Source: Pseudomonas sp. NKUCC02_KPG (GTDB lineage Bacteria; Pseudomonadota; Gammaproteobacteria; Pseudomonadales; Pseudomonadaceae). From it: 64,000 nt of DNA. Below the pieces are notes generated by a model. That model did no database searches. It was not told where the DNA came from and saw nothing but the letters and a program-made list of their open reading frames with translations. Position numbers and translations under genes: made by a program. Positions 8,581 to 18,427 of this stretch are shown one piece after another. Position 1 is the stretch's first letter. The number at the start of each line of letters is the position of its first letter. The stretch covers positions 273,173 through 337,172 of the forward strand of contig NZ_JAHKRC010000005.1 in NCBI RefSeq assembly GCF_019345465.1. The letters are read 5' to 3'.

Positions 8581-9864
8581 CTATTTTTTATCCGCAGAGC
8601 TATGCGATGAGCCCTCACCGAGGGCAAAAAGTTCTTGGGCCATGGCCAGCGCATCGAGGCGGCCTTCGGCGGAAAGCTTTTTCAGCTGCACGCTGGGCGC
8701 GTGCAGCAATTTATTGGTCAGGCCGCGTGCCAGTTGTACCAGCACATCTTCAGGGTTGCTGCCGTTGGCGAGCATCCGCTGGGCTTTTTGCAGTTCTTCA
8801 TCACGCAGGCGCTCGCTTTGCTGGCGATAGGCTTTGAGCACATCGACAGCCGCCAGCTCACGCAAACGCACCATAAAGTCTTCGGCGCCGATGCTGACCA
8901 GCTCTTCTGCCGCCTGGGCTGCACCCTGACGACTCTTGAGATTCTCGGCGACCACTTCGTGCAAGTCATCGACGGTATAGAGGTAAACGTCGTCCAACTC
9001 GCCGACTTCAGGCTCGATATCGCGGGGAACCGCAATATCGACCATGAAAATAGGTTTGTGCTTGCGCAACTTCAAGGCACTTTCGACTGCCCCTTTGCCC
9101 AAAATCGGCAACTGGCTGGCCGTGGAGCTGATCACGATATCGCTATGTACCAGCTCTTGAGGAATATCCGACAGCAGCACTGCATGGGCACCGAACTGCT
9201 CAGCCAGAGTGCTCGCGCGCTCCAGGGTACGGTTGGCGACCACGATGCGTTTTACGCCCAGGTCATGCAGGTGACGGGCGACCAGGGTAATGGTCTCGCC
9301 CGCACCGATCAGCAAGGCCTGACTGCGCTGCAAGTCGCTGAAAATCTGCTTGGCCAGGCTCACCGCAGCAAACGCGACGGAAACCGGGTTTTCACCGATG
9401 GCGGTGTCGGTGCGCACTTGCTTGGCCGAGTTGAAGGTCGCCTGAAACAAGCGCCCCAACAAAGGCCCTACCGTGCCCGCCTCACGCGCTACCGCGTAGG
9501 CCGATTTCATCTGGCCGAGAATCTGCGGCTCGCCCAGCACCAGCGAATCGAGACCCGACGCCACACGCATCATGTGACGAACGGCAGCGTCTTCTTCATG
9601 GACATACGCACAGGCACGCAGTTCATCAAGGCTCAGGTTGTGATAGTCGGCCAGCCACTTCAGTACGCTGTCAGCTGAAAGGTGGTCCTGCTCTATATAG
9701 AGTTCACTGCGATTGCAGGTGGAGAGGATCGCAGCTTCGCGACTGTCGGTTAGGCGGCAGAGCTGCTGCAGGGCCTCAACCAACTGCTCCGGAGTAAAAG
9801 CCACGCGCTCGCGGACGTCTACTGAAGCAGTCTTGTGGTTAATACCGAGTGCGAGGAAGGCCAT
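8581..9864 (-). CDS. hemA: Glutamyl-tRNA reductase
   Basis: 427 residues. The N-terminal catalytic segment [12 protein letters not shown] contains the active cysteine. It is followed by the NADPH-binding core ([13 protein letters not shown] [16 protein letters not shown]) and the C-terminal dimerisation helices. It reduces glutamyl-tRNA to glutamate-1-semialdehyde, the first committed step of tetrapyrrole synthesis. It is the first gene of its operon and diverges from the TPR lipoprotein gene across about 200 nt, which should hold both promoters; no clear -35/-10 pair was assigned. Confidence 0.97.
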   Translation of the reverse strand: MAFLALGINHKTASVDVRERVAFTPEQLVEALQQLCRLTDSREAAILSTCNRSELYIEQDHLSADSVLKWLADYHNLSLDELRACAYVHEEDAAVRHMMRVASGLDSLVLGEPQILGQMKSAYAVAREAGTVGPLLGRLFQATFNSAKQVRTDTAIGENPVSVAFAAVSLAKQIFSDLQRSQALLIGAGETITLVARHLHDLGVKRIVVANRTLERASTLAEQFGAHAVLLSDIPQELVHSDIVISSTASQLPILGKGAVESALKLRKHKPIFMVDIAVPRDIEPEVGELDDVYLYTVDDLHEVVAENLKSRQGAAQAAEELVSIGAEDFMVRLRELAAVDVLKAYRQQSERLRDEELQKAQRMLANGSNPEDVLVQLARGLTNKLLHAPSVQLKKLSAEGRLDALAMAQELFALGEGSSHSSADKK

Positions 9865-10067
9865 TCAATATCGCTGATGATGACGAGAAGCCGACAATTG
9901 TCCTACTTCGCCAGATTGAGAACAACCACTGCTGACTATTGTCTCTATAGTTAACCTCTGTTGAACACATCATCAGCCCCCCGGATATCGATAGTCGCAC
10001 CTGCTAGGGTTTGCGACATCGCATGTGTCATGATGCCCGGACCGCAGGTAAGTCGCCCATCTCTTAT

Positions 10068-11792
10068 ATGAATAGATCCTCCGCGTTGCTCCTCGCCCTC
10101 GTTCTTCTCAGTGGCTGCCAGGCTTTGGCTCCCACGTCCCCGGATGACTCATCCGCGGCCGAAGACGTCACCTCCGTCCCGGAAAAACCAACGGTCTACA
10201 GCTCGTTCAGCGAAGAAACGCTGTACAGCCTGTTGAGCGCCGAGCTGGCCGGCCAACGTAATCGTCTGGATATCGCACTCGATAACTACGTGACGCAGGC
10301 GATCAATACACAAGACCCCGGCATTTCCGAGCGGGCGTTTCGTATTGCCGAATACCTGGGCGCCGATCAGGCCGCACTTGATACCTCGCTGATCTGGGCC
10401 AGAAATGCACCGGACGACCTTGAGGCACAACGTGCTGCCGCCATTCAGCTGGCACGTAACGGTCGTTACGACGAATCCATGGTGTACATGGAAAAAGTCC
10501 TGCAGGCCAAGGGCGATACTCACTTCGATTTCCTCGCCCTGTCGGCGGTAGAAACAGATGCGGACACCCGTGCGGGCCTGCAAAAAAGTTTTGACAGCCT
10601 GCTGGTCAAGCATCCGGACAATGGCCAGCTGATTTTCGGCAAGGCCTTGTTGATGCAACAGGACGGTGATGCCGAAGGCGCGCTGAAACTGCTGGAAAAA
10701 AATCCGCCGCAAAACGGTGAGGTTGCCCCTGTCTTGTTGCGCGCCCGTTTGCTGCAAAGCCTCAATCGCGGCAAAGAAGCCTTGCCACTGCTGCAAAAAA
10801 GCATTCGCCAATACCCCGACGACAAGCGCCTGGGCCTGACGTATGCCCGCACGCTGGTCGAGCAGAACCGCATGGGCGAGGCAAAAGTGCAATTTGCCAG
10901 TCTGGTCGAGCAATACCCCGAAGACGATGAGCTGCGGTTCTCCCTGGCCCTGGTGTGCCTGGAAGGCAAGGCCTGGGATGAGGCCGAGGGCTATCTCGAA
11001 GAGCTGATCGAGCGCGACAGCCATGTCGACTCGGCGCACTTGAACCTTGGCCGTATCGCTGAAGAGCGCAACGACCCCGAGACTGCACTCACCCAATACG
11101 CACTCGTCGGCCCGGGCAACGACTATTTGCCCGCACAACTGCGCCAGGCCGATATTCTGATCAGCCACGGTCGCGGCACCGAGGCATCGAAAAAACTGGC
11201 CGCGGCCCGTGATGCTCAACCCGACTTCGCCATTCAGCTGTATTTGATAGAAGCGGAAACCCTGTCGGCGAATAACCAGACCGATCGCGCCTGGAATGTC
11301 CTGCAACAGGCACTCAAGCAGTACCCGGACGACATGAACCTGTTGTACTCACGGGCCATGCTGGCCGAGAAGCGCAACAATCTCGAACAAATGGAGCGGG
11401 ATTTACGCGCCATCATCCAGCGCGAGCCTGACAATGCCATGGCATTGAATGCGCTGGGCTACACGCTATCGGATCGCACCACGCGCTACGCCGAGGCCAA
11501 AGCATTGATCCAGCAAGCCTACGACCTGAATCCGGATGACCCAGCAGTGCTCGACAGCCTGGGCTGGGTCAATTTCCGCCTTGGCAATCTCGACGAAGCC
11601 GAACGTTTGCTCCGCCAGGCGCTGGAACGCTTCCCGGACCAGGAAGTCGCCGCTCACCTAGGCGAAGTGTTGTGGGCCAACGGCAAGCAACGTGAAGCCA
11701 AAAAAATCTGGGGCACTTTTCTTAAAGAAAATCCTGACAGCCCTACTCTGCGCAAAACCATCTTGCGCCTGACCGGATCAGAGACTCTTTAA
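10068..11792 (+). CDS. Tetratricopeptide-repeat outer-membrane lipoprotein
   Basis: 574 residues starting at the ATG at 10068, which places a lipobox (LLSGC) at residues 14-18 after a short hydrophobic signal; the longer upstream start would bury this signal. The mature part is made of many degenerate TPR units (A-x-x-x-Y-x-x-A type pairs; clear ones near ALNALGYTLSD and AVLDSLGWVNFRLGNLDEAERLL). It is conserved upstream of lolB in pseudomonads. Probably a periplasm-facing scaffold; no enzymatic role can be assigned. The stop is 3 nt from the lolB start. Confidence 0.85.
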   Translation: MNRSSALLLALVLLSGCQALAPTSPDDSSAAEDVTSVPEKPTVYSSFSEETLYSLLSAELAGQRNRLDIALDNYVTQAINTQDPGISERAFRIAEYLGADQAALDTSLIWARNAPDDLEAQRAAAIQLARNGRYDESMVYMEKVLQAKGDTHFDFLALSAVETDADTRAGLQKSFDSLLVKHPDNGQLIFGKALLMQQDGDAEGALKLLEKNPPQNGEVAPVLLRARLLQSLNRGKEALPLLQKSIRQYPDDKRLGLTYARTLVEQNRMGEAKVQFASLVEQYPEDDELRFSLALVCLEGKAWDEAEGYLEELIERDSHVDSAHLNLGRIAEERNDPETALTQYALVGPGNDYLPAQLRQADILISHGRGTEASKKLAAARDAQPDFAIQLYLIEAETLSANNQTDRAWNVLQQALKQYPDDMNLLYSRAMLAEKRNNLEQMERDLRAIIQREPDNAMALNALGYTLSDRTTRYAEAKALIQQAYDLNPDDPAVLDSLGWVNFRLGNLDEAERLLRQALERFPDQEVAAHLGEVLWANGKQREAKKIWGTFLKENPDSPTLRKTILRLTGSETL

Positions 11793-11795
11793 CTC

Positions 11796-12422
11796 ATGTT
11801 TTTTCGTCATATGCGCCACCTTGTTGTTTTTAGCCTTATCGCCCTGCTCGCCGGTTGCGCGGGCTTTGGTGCCCGCGAATCCGTTGAAGGCCATGGCAAC
11901 CCGGCCTTGTGGTCGGCCCATAAACAGCAATTGACCCAGCTCGACGGCTGGCAAATCAACGGCAAAGTCGGCATTCGCGCCCCCAAAGACTCAGGCAGCG
12001 CCACGCTGTTCTGGCTCCAGCGCCAGGATTATTACGATATTCGTCTTTCCGGTCCGCTGGGCCGAGGCGCTGCCCGCCTGACCGGACGCCCGGGCAGTGT
12101 CGTTCTGGAAGTCGCCAATCAGGGCCGCTACGAAGCACCAACGCCTGAAGAACTGCTGGGCGAGCAATTGGGCTGGAGCCTGCCGGTGTCACATCTGGTC
12201 TGGTGGGTGCGCGGCTTGCCTGCACCTGGCAGTAAAAGCCGCGTGACGCTGAACGCTGATAGCCGCCTTGCCAACCTGGAGCAGGACGGCTGGAAAATCG
12301 AATATTTAAGCTACGTCGAGCAAAACGGCTTCTGGCTGCCGGAGCGGGTCAAGCTGCACGGCCCGGACCTGGATGTCACGTTAGTGGTTAAAGATTGGCA
12401 ACCTCGCCTGTTGGGTCAATGA
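11796..12422 (+). CDS. lolB: Outer-membrane lipoprotein receptor LolB
   Basis: 208 residues with signal peptide and lipobox LLAGC ending at about residue 21. The LolB fold segment [24 protein letters not shown] and later [18 protein letters not shown] are characteristic. LolB accepts lipoproteins from periplasmic LolA and inserts them into the outer membrane. It lies directly between the TPR lipoprotein gene and ispE, the widely conserved lolB-ispE-prs order. Confidence 0.93.
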   Translation: MFFRHMRHLVVFSLIALLAGCAGFGARESVEGHGNPALWSAHKQQLTQLDGWQINGKVGIRAPKDSGSATLFWLQRQDYYDIRLSGPLGRGAARLTGRPGSVVLEVANQGRYEAPTPEELLGEQLGWSLPVSHLVWWVRGLPAPGSKSRVTLNADSRLANLEQDGWKIEYLSYVEQNGFWLPERVKLHGPDLDVTLVVKDWQPRLLGQ

Positions 12423-12423
12423 G

Positions 12424-13311
12424 ATGCAAGGCCATTTAGATAAAGAAAGCCTGGTTTTGCCCTCCCCGGCAAAGCTTAATTTGATGCTGCACATCCTCGG
12501 CCGTCGCGAAGATGGCTATCACGAACTGCAAACGCTGTTTCAATTCCTCGATTACGGCGATGAAATGACCTTTGCCGTACGTGACGATGGCGTTATTTGC
12601 CTGCACACCGAGTTCCCCGGTGTCCCTCACTACGAAAACCTGATCGTGAAGGCGGCAAAAAAACTTCAGGCGCAATCCGGTTGCGCCCTCGGGATCGACA
12701 TCCAGATCAAAAAAGTATTGCCCATGGGTGGCGGCATCGGTGGTGGCAGCTCAAATGCGGCGACCACCTTGCTGGCGCTCAACCATCTTTGGCAATTGGC
12801 CTGGGATGAAGACCGGCTGGCTGCGCTGGGCCTGAGCCTGGGGGCCGACGTCCCGGTTTTCGTGCGCGGACACGCCGCATTTGCTGAGGGTGTGGGCGAA
12901 ATCCTTACGCCTGCAGACCCTGAAGAACCGTGGTATCTGGTCCTTGTCCCGCAAGTCTCTGTTAGTACTGCAGAAATATTTTCAGATCCTTTGTTGACAC
13001 GTGACTCTTTGCCCATTAAAGTGCGCCCCGTTCCCAAGGGAAACAGCCGAAACGACTGCGAAGCAGTAGTGAAGGAGCGTTATCCAGAAGTACGTAACGC
13101 TTTGAATTTGTTAGGTAAATATACCGAAGCAAAATTAACTGGAACTGGAAGTTGTATATTTGGGGCCTTCCCAAACGAAGCAGATGCTGATAAAGTGCTG
13201 CACCTTCTGACAGACACCCTTACAGGGTTTGTAGCAAAAGGAAGCAACGTTTCGATGTTGCATCGCAAACTACAAGATCTGGCAAAGGAAACGGGTACAC
13301 GGTACTCGTAG
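12424..13311 (+). CDS. ispE: 4-diphosphocytidyl-2-C-methyl-D-erythritol kinase
   Basis: 295 residues of the GHMP kinase family. The substrate motif [20 protein letters not shown] segment is near residue 14. The ATP-binding GHMP motif [20 protein letters not shown] lies at about residues 100-120. The third motif, [13 protein letters not shown], is near the C-terminus. It phosphorylates CDP-methylerythritol in the MEP isoprenoid pathway. The start is 1 nt after the lolB stop. The last 350 nt are visibly more AT-rich than the first part, without loss of motifs. Confidence 0.95.
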   Translation: MQGHLDKESLVLPSPAKLNLMLHILGRREDGYHELQTLFQFLDYGDEMTFAVRDDGVICLHTEFPGVPHYENLIVKAAKKLQAQSGCALGIDIQIKKVLPMGGGIGGGSSNAATTLLALNHLWQLAWDEDRLAALGLSLGADVPVFVRGHAAFAEGVGEILTPADPEEPWYLVLVPQVSVSTAEIFSDPLLTRDSLPIKVRPVPKGNSRNDCEAVVKERYPEVRNALNLLGKYTEAKLTGTGSCIFGAFPNEADADKVLHLLTDTLTGFVAKGSNVSMLHRKLQDLAKETGTRYS

Positions 13312-13321
13312 CAACAGATAC

Positions 13322-13396
13322 AGGGGCGTCGCCAAGCGGTAAGGCAGCAGGTTTTGATCCTGCCATGCGTTGGTTCGAATCCAGCCGCCCCTGCCA
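13322..13396 (+). tRNA. tRNA-Gln (anticodon TTG)
   Basis: A 75-nt cloverleaf with the CCA end encoded. The acceptor arm AGGGGCG pairs with CGCCCCT. The anticodon loop TTTTGAT gives TTG (13354-13356), and the T-loop is GTTCGAATC. It sits between ispE and prs, its usual place in Pseudomonas. Confidence 0.97.
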
Positions 13397-13441
13397 TTTC
13401 TTATACTCATCCAGGTTACCCTCAGCCTTCAGGTACTGCGC

Positions 13442-14383
13442 GTGTCCAAGATGATGGTCTTTACGGGGAACGCTAACCCCGATCTGGCTCGGCGTGTCGT
13501 ACGTCAGCTGCATATCCCACTCGGTGACATCTCTGTCGGCAAGTTTTCCGACGGCGAAATTACCGCTGAGATTAATGAAAATGTCCGCGGTAAAGACGTT
13601 TTCATCATTCAGCCGACTTGTGCTCCGACCAACGATAACCTGATGGAACTCGTCGTGATGGCTGATGCCTTCCGCCGCTCCTCAGCGACTCGTATTACTG
13701 CTGTTATTCCTTACTTTGGTTATGCCCGTCAGGATCGCCGTCCGCGTTCCGCACGTGTGGCTATCAGCGCAAAAGTTGTCGCTGACATGCTTACCGTAGT
13801 CGGCATCGATCGTGTTCTCACGGTTGATTTGCATGCTGACCAAATCCAGGGTTTCTTCGATATTCCTGTAGATAACATCTATGGCTCCCCAGTTTTGGTG
13901 GATGACATCGAAGATCAGCGCTTTGAGAACCTTATGATTGTGTCCCCGGATATCGGCGGCGTCGTGCGTGCACGAGCTGTTGCCAAGTCCTTGGGCGTCG
14001 ATCTGGGTATCATCGACAAACGCCGTGAGAAAGCCAATCACTCGGAAGTGATGCATATCATCGGTGATGTCGAAGGGCGTACCTGTATTCTGGTTGATGA
14101 CATGGTCGATACCGCCGGCACTCTGTGCCACGCGGCTAAAGCCTTGAAAGAGCATGGCGCTTCCAAAGTGTTCGCCTACTGCACACACCCTGTGCTGTCA
14201 GGTCGGGCAATCGAGAATATCGAAAATTCCATGCTGGATGAGCTGGTGGTGACTAACACCATTCCGCTGTCCGCAGCCGCACAAGCCTGTTCGCGTATCC
14301 GTCAGTTGGATATCGCACCGGTTGTGGCTGAAGCGGTTCGCCGCATCAGCAACGAAGAATCGATCAGCGCGATGTTCCGATAA
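13442..14383 (+). CDS. prs: Ribose-phosphate pyrophosphokinase
   Basis: 313 residues when started at the GTG at 13442 ([16 protein letters not shown]), which matches the family length; an in-frame start further upstream would lie in the tRNA-Gln region. The PRPP-binding motif [17 protein letters not shown] ([14 protein letters not shown]) and the [22 protein letters not shown] region are intact. The enzyme makes PRPP from ribose-5-phosphate and ATP for nucleotide, histidine and tryptophan synthesis. A strong terminator follows. Confidence 0.96.
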   Translation: MSKMMVFTGNANPDLARRVVRQLHIPLGDISVGKFSDGEITAEINENVRGKDVFIIQPTCAPTNDNLMELVVMADAFRRSSATRITAVIPYFGYARQDRRPRSARVAISAKVVADMLTVVGIDRVLTVDLHADQIQGFFDIPVDNIYGSPVLVDDIEDQRFENLMIVSPDIGGVVRARAVAKSLGVDLGIIDKRREKANHSEVMHIIGDVEGRTCILVDDMVDTAGTLCHAAKALKEHGASKVFAYCTHPVLSGRAIENIENSMLDELVVTNTIPLSAAAQACSRIRQLDIAPVVAEAVRRISNEESISAMFR

Positions 14384-14420
14384 GGGCCCTGCCCTTCTCA
14401 GACATCACGTTGACGAAAAG

Positions 14421-14459
14421 CGCCCCGCCCCAGCAGCCTGTTGGGGCGGGGCTTTTTTG
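14421..14459 (+). terminator. Rho-independent terminator after prs
   Basis: An 11-bp GC-rich stem (GCCCCGCCCCA with TGGGGCGGGGC) and a short loop are followed by six T residues. It ends the prs transcript 38 nt past the stop codon and separates it from rplY. Confidence 0.92.
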
Positions 14460-14523
14460 CCCATACCGTCCATAGCGCTGGTCGCAAACGCTTGGCCGGA
14501 TGTGGTTATTTTGGAGATACAAC

Positions 14524-15111
14524 ATGAACGATTTTACTCTGAATGCTGAAGTGCGTTCCGACCTGGGGAAAGGTGCGAGCCGCCGCCTGCGTCGTCTCGC
14601 AAGCCTGGTTCCAGCTGTAGTTTACGGTGGCGAAAAAGCCCCTGAATCCATCAGCATGCTGGCTAAAGAAGTTGCCAAACTGCTCGAAAACGAAGCTGCT
14701 TACAGCCACGTTATCGAACTGACCGTTGGCGGCGTTAAGCAAAACGTGATCATCAAAGCTCTGCAACGTCACCCGGCTAAAGGCCACGTGATGCACGCTG
14801 ACTTCGTTCGCGTTGTTGCTGGTCAAAAGCTGACTGCAATCGTTCCAGTTCACTTTGTTGGTGAAGCTGCTCCGATCAAGAAAGGCGGCGAGATCTCGCA
14901 CGTTGTTGCAGACATCGAAGTTTCCTGCCTGCCAAAAGACCTGCCTGAATTCATCGAAGTTGACCTGGCTAACGCCGAAGTCGGCTCGATCATTCACCTG
15001 TCGGACATCACCGCTCCTAAAGGCGTTGAGTTCGTAGCTCTGGCACACGGTAACGACCTGGCAGTAGCCAACGTTCACGCTCCACGTGTTGCACCAGAAG
15101 CAGCAGAGTAA
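14524..15111 (+). CDS. rplY: 50S ribosomal protein L25/general stress protein Ctc
   Basis: 195 residues starting at the ATG at 14524, with GGAG 8 nt upstream. The N-terminal L25 domain ([19 protein letters not shown]) binds 5S rRNA. The C-terminal CTC/TL5 beta domain (about residues 95-190) makes this the long form. Codon use is strongly biased toward the ribosomal-protein set (GCT, GTT, CTG), indicating high expression. It lies between prs and pth, as in most gammaproteobacteria. Confidence 0.95.
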   Translation: MNDFTLNAEVRSDLGKGASRRLRRLASLVPAVVYGGEKAPESISMLAKEVAKLLENEAAYSHVIELTVGGVKQNVIIKALQRHPAKGHVMHADFVRVVAGQKLTAIVPVHFVGEAAPIKKGGEISHVVADIEVSCLPKDLPEFIEVDLANAEVGSIIHLSDITAPKGVEFVALAHGNDLAVANVHAPRVAPEAAE

Positions 15112-15167
15112 TTCATTACTCTGTCGTTGGAGTCTTGAGAAACATCGCGAGCTAACACGCAGCGAGT

Positions 15168-15212
15168 AAAGCGGACAAGATCGCGAAGTTTACTCATGTA
15201 AACCCGCTTTTT
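15168..15212 (+). terminator. Putative terminator with nested hairpins after rplY
   Basis: AAAGCGG (15168-15174) pairs with CCGCTTT (15204-15210), enclosing a nested GTTTAC/GTAAAC hairpin and followed by further T residues. An alternative pairing, CGGACAA with TTGTCCG, shares the CGG and excludes the first. The structure could end the rplY transcript or modulate readthrough into pth. Confidence 0.55.
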
Positions 15213-15222
15213 TGTCCGTTTT

Positions 15223-15243
15223 CGCCGCTAACTGTTAGCGGCG
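15223..15243 (+). other. Near-perfect palindrome upstream of pth
   Basis: CGCCGCTAAC and GTTAGCGGCG form a 10-nt inverted repeat around one base; a realistic hairpin has 8 bp and a 5-nt loop. It lies 34 nt before the pth start and lacks a T tract, so it is not a standard terminator. It may be an operator or mRNA processing hairpin. Confidence 0.5.
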
Positions 15244-15277
15244 ATGTTATCCACAACTCCATAGAAGGGCCCTTGTC

Positions 15278-15862
15278 GTGACCGCCATAAAACTGATCGT
15301 TGGCCTGGGAAATCCAGGCACCGAATACGAACAGACCCGGCATAACGCAGGGGCCCTTTTTGTTGAGCGTCTCGCGTCGGCAAACGGGGTAAACCTCGTT
15401 GCGGATCGCAAATATTTTGGCCTGACCGGGCGTTTCAGCCATCAGGGTCAGGATGTTCGTCTGTTGATTCCCACCACCTATATGAACCGAAGCGGCCAAG
15501 CCGTTGCGGCGCTTGCCGGTTTCTACCGCATTGCGCCGGAATCCATATTGGTGGCCCACGACGAACTCGACCTCCCACCAGGCGTTGCCAAGCTCAAACT
15601 GGGCGGCGGCCACGGAGGTCACAACGGATTGCGCGACATCATTGCGCAACTGGGAAACAACAATAATTTTTACCGTCTGCGGCTCGGCATTGGCCACCCA
15701 GGCGTCGCCAGCATGGTGTCCAACTTTGTCCTGGGTCGTGCGCCTCGCGCCGAGCAGGAAAAACTGGACGCCAGCATCGATTTTGCCCTCGGCGTGCTGC
15801 CGGATATCCTCGCCGGGGAATGGAACCGTGCGATGAAAAACCTGCACAGCCAGAAGGCCTGA
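15278..15862 (+). CDS. pth: Peptidyl-tRNA hydrolase
   Basis: 194 residues with a GTG start at 15278, preceded by GAAGGG. Conserved motifs are [24 protein letters not shown] (catalytic His in TRHN), [11 protein letters not shown], and [12 protein letters not shown]. The enzyme frees tRNA from peptidyl-tRNA that drops off ribosomes. It is followed 23 nt later by ychF, a widely conserved pairing. Confidence 0.96.
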   Translation: MTAIKLIVGLGNPGTEYEQTRHNAGALFVERLASANGVNLVADRKYFGLTGRFSHQGQDVRLLIPTTYMNRSGQAVAALAGFYRIAPESILVAHDELDLPPGVAKLKLGGGHGGHNGLRDIIAQLGNNNNFYRLRLGIGHPGVASMVSNFVLGRAPRAEQEKLDASIDFALGVLPDILAGEWNRAMKNLHSQKA

Positions 15863-15885
15863 CTCTACTCCTCGGGGAAAACACC

Positions 15886-16986
15886 ATGGGATTTAACTGC
15901 GGCATCGTCGGCTTGCCTAACGTCGGCAAATCCACCCTGTTCAACGCCCTGACCAAATCCGGTATTGCGGCCGAGAACTTCCCCTTCTGCACGATCGAGC
16001 CGAACACCGGTATCGTGCCGATGCCCGACCCACGTCTGGACGCGCTGGCTGCCATCGTTAAACCCCAGCGCATCCTGCCAACCACCATGGAGTTCGTCGA
16101 TATCGCGGGTCTCGTGGCTGGCGCATCGAAAGGCGAAGGCCTGGGCAACAAGTTTTTGGCCAACATCCGCGAGACCGATGCTATCGCTCACGTGGTCCGC
16201 TGCTTTGAAGATGAAAACGTGATTCACGTTTCCAACAGCGTTGACCCGAAGCGTGACATCGAGATCATCGATCTTGAGCTGATCTTCGCCGACCTCGACA
16301 GCTGCGAAAAGCAACTGCAGAAAGTCGCGCGTAACGCCAAGGGCGGCGACAAGGACGCGGTGGCTCAAAAAGCACTGCTGGAACAACTGATCGCACACTT
16401 CACCTTGGCCAAGCCGGCGCGTAGCCTGATCAAGAACATGGATGCCGATGAGAAACAAATCATCAAAGGCTTCCACCTTCTGACCACCAAGCCTGTGATG
16501 TACATCGCCAACGTGGCTGAAGACGGTTTCGAAAACAACCCGTTGCTCGACGTGGTCATGGCCATTGCCGAAGAAGAAGGCGCAATCGTGGTTCCGGTCT
16601 GCAACAAGATCGAAGCTGAAATTGCCGAACTCGACGATGGCGAAGAAAAAGACATGTTCCTTGAGGCCCTGGGTCTTGAAGAGCCAGGTCTGAACCGCGT
16701 AATCCGTGCCGGTTACGAGATGCTTAACCTTCAGACCTACTTCACCGCAGGCGTTCAGGAAGTTCGCGCCTGGACCGTGAAGGTGGGCGCTACCGCTCCG
16801 CAAGCAGCTGGCGTGATTCACACCGACTTCGAAAAAGGCTTTATTCGCGCCGAAGTTATCGCGTACGACGATTTCATCAAGTACAACGGCGAAGCCGGTG
16901 CAAAAGAAGCCGGCAAATGGCGTCTGGAAGGCAAGGAATACATCGTCAAAGACGGTGACGTCCTGCACTTCCGCTTCAACGTGTAA
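15886..16986 (+). CDS. ychF: Redox-regulated ATPase YchF (Obg family)
   Basis: 366 residues from the ATG at 15886, which puts [22 protein letters not shown] at the N-terminus. Walker A is GLPNVGKST; switch II is [20 protein letters not shown]. The G4 site lacks the usual NKxD and has the ATP-favouring variant seen in YchF. The C-terminal TGS domain ([13 protein letters not shown]...HFRFNV) is intact. It binds ribosomes and affects oxidative stress responses. A strong terminator follows. Confidence 0.95.
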   Translation: MGFNCGIVGLPNVGKSTLFNALTKSGIAAENFPFCTIEPNTGIVPMPDPRLDALAAIVKPQRILPTTMEFVDIAGLVAGASKGEGLGNKFLANIRETDAIAHVVRCFEDENVIHVSNSVDPKRDIEIIDLELIFADLDSCEKQLQKVARNAKGGDKDAVAQKALLEQLIAHFTLAKPARSLIKNMDADEKQIIKGFHLLTTKPVMYIANVAEDGFENNPLLDVVMAIAEEEGAIVVPVCNKIEAEIAELDDGEEKDMFLEALGLEEPGLNRVIRAGYEMLNLQTYFTAGVQEVRAWTVKVGATAPQAAGVIHTDFEKGFIRAEVIAYDDFIKYNGEAGAKEAGKWRLEGKEYIVKDGDVLHFRFNV

Positions 16987-17000
16987 TACAGCACACGTCT

Positions 17001-17030
17001 AAAAAACCGCGCCCAGGCGCGGTTTTTTTT
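17001..17030 (+). terminator. Terminator after ychF
   Basis: An inverted repeat ACCGCGCC/GGCGCGGT is flanked by six A on the left and eight T on the right, 15 nt past the ychF stop. The symmetry allows it to work in both directions. Confidence 0.92.
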
Positions 17031-17117
17031 GGTCCGGTATTGAGTGCAGGTCAAACCATCCCCCGGACAAAAGGTCTATGGTAAGTCTCAAGGCCATAAG
17101 ACTGATCGGGAGTTTCA

Positions 17118-18191
17118 ATGCTCGCCAAGGTGTTCATCAATCGCTTCACCACCCCTCTGATTCAGCGGATAAGCTTTCGCTGGTCCTCCGCCTGGCGAGA
17201 TGCATTGGCTTCAGCAATCGCAGCGGCGTTGGCCTGGGTTCTCGCCAAGCATTTGTTCGGCCATGTACACCCCGTCTTTGCTGCCATCAGTGCAGTGGTT
17301 TGCCTGGCACCCGGTTTGCCCAGTCATGGCAAACAGGCGATTGGTTTGATGGTGGGTGTCGCCACCGGGATTATCGTGGGTGACGCGGCCTTGTGGCTTC
17401 CAGATGCCTATCCTTTGCTGCGGATTGGCTTTGCCACGTTCTCTGCCATCGCCATTGCTGCCTTGTATGGTCTGGGACCCGTGGTTCCGATTCAGGCCGG
17501 GGTTTCGGCCGTACTGATGCTCGCAGTCGGCCCCGAGAGTGCCGGGGTGGTACGCATGCTTGATGTACTGGTAGGCGCTGGCGTAGGACTGGTCTTCAGC
17601 CAAGTGCTACTGACCCCCAATCCTATTGGCATCATTGATGGCTCGGCGAAGGACTTACTGGAAAAACTCTCCTCGGGATTTAGCAAAAGCCTGCAGGCAC
17701 TCGAAGAAAATAACGCTGACAAGGCTCAAAGCGCCGTACAGATTTTCTCTCGGGCCCACGACAGCCTGATTGCCCTGGAGAACGGAATCAGCATGGCCCG
17801 CAACACCGCACGCTGGACCTTGCGCGGGCGCTTTGTGTCACGGGAGGTCAAGGGTATCGCCAGCCGTTACGAACGCCACGCCGTACGTTTGTACGCAAGC
17901 TCGCTGCTGTTCTCCGAGGCCTTTGCCGATGCCTTGCGCAAGGAGCAAGGCCCGGCACCGGCCTCGTTACACGAGCGACTGGAAAATGTAGCCTCAGGCT
18001 GTGCTTCGATCGCCAACGACAATGAGCGGCCAGTGCTGATCCCGGTATCAGCCAGTGAACTGGCCGATGCAGTGTCGGCACCGTGGCAGCTTTGCTTGCA
18101 ACACTTGAGTACCGTTGAAAGCGCCCTTCTGACGTTTGGCTTTACCACGCAAACCGAAAGCCAGACAAACGCCAGCAAAAGCAAACCATAA
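17118..18191 (+). CDS. FUSC/aromatic acid exporter family membrane protein
   Basis: 357 residues. The N-terminal half has about five or six hydrophobic spans (LASAIAAALAWVLAKHLFG, HPVFAAISAVVCLAPGL, LMVGVATGIIVGDAALWL, a span near GFATFSAIAIAALYGL, and VLVGAGVGLVFSQVLL) of the FUSC type. The C-terminal half is soluble and helical. Such proteins export aromatic acids or related compounds; the substrate here is unknown. It stands alone between the ychF terminator and the type III cluster, so it marks the left edge of that insertion. Confidence 0.8.
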   Translation: MLAKVFINRFTTPLIQRISFRWSSAWRDALASAIAAALAWVLAKHLFGHVHPVFAAISAVVCLAPGLPSHGKQAIGLMVGVATGIIVGDAALWLPDAYPLLRIGFATFSAIAIAALYGLGPVVPIQAGVSAVLMLAVGPESAGVVRMLDVLVGAGVGLVFSQVLLTPNPIGIIDGSAKDLLEKLSSGFSKSLQALEENNADKAQSAVQIFSRAHDSLIALENGISMARNTARWTLRGRFVSREVKGIASRYERHAVRLYASSLLFSEAFADALRKEQGPAPASLHERLENVASGCASIANDNERPVLIPVSASELADAVSAPWQLCLQHLSTVESALLTFGFTTQTESQTNASKSKP

Positions 18192-18201
18192 GCATCAGTG
18201 A

Positions 18202-18229
18202 AACCCTTGCTCTTTCATGGCAAGGGGTT
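18202..18229. other. Stem-loop downstream of the FUSC gene
   Basis: AACCCTTGC pairs with GCAAGGGGTT (one bulge) around an 8-nt loop, 10 nt past the stop codon. No T run follows, so terminator activity is uncertain. The remaining sequence to 18427 is AT-rich and shows no gene and no hrpR remnant; it should contain the promoter of the hrpS-type gene. Confidence 0.4.
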
Positions 18230-18427
18230 AAATCACACAGCTATTAGTACTATCTCCTACAACTTCTATTTCTCTTAACTCAAGAAATACGACTATTCCA
18301 AGACTTGGTTTACATATTCAATAGCACCAAGCTGTTACCAGACAGGAGTCACTCCACAAGACTGTCTATCCGAGCTGACCGTAAAGCACAGCCTTCCCTA
18401 TAAAGAAACAAGACGGGAGCAAACTCA

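Noticed and set aside
10149..11306. 385-residue open frame antisense to the TPR lipoprotein gene
   Set aside because: It lies wholly inside a well supported gene, has no ribosome site or family motif, and arises from GC-rich codon bias.
15822..15850. GGAACC in the end of pth as a possible hrp box
   Set aside because: No CCACNNA lies 15-16 nt downstream.
15865..16968. 367-residue open frame antisense to ychF
   Set aside because: Shadow of a highly conserved, codon-biased gene; no start signal.
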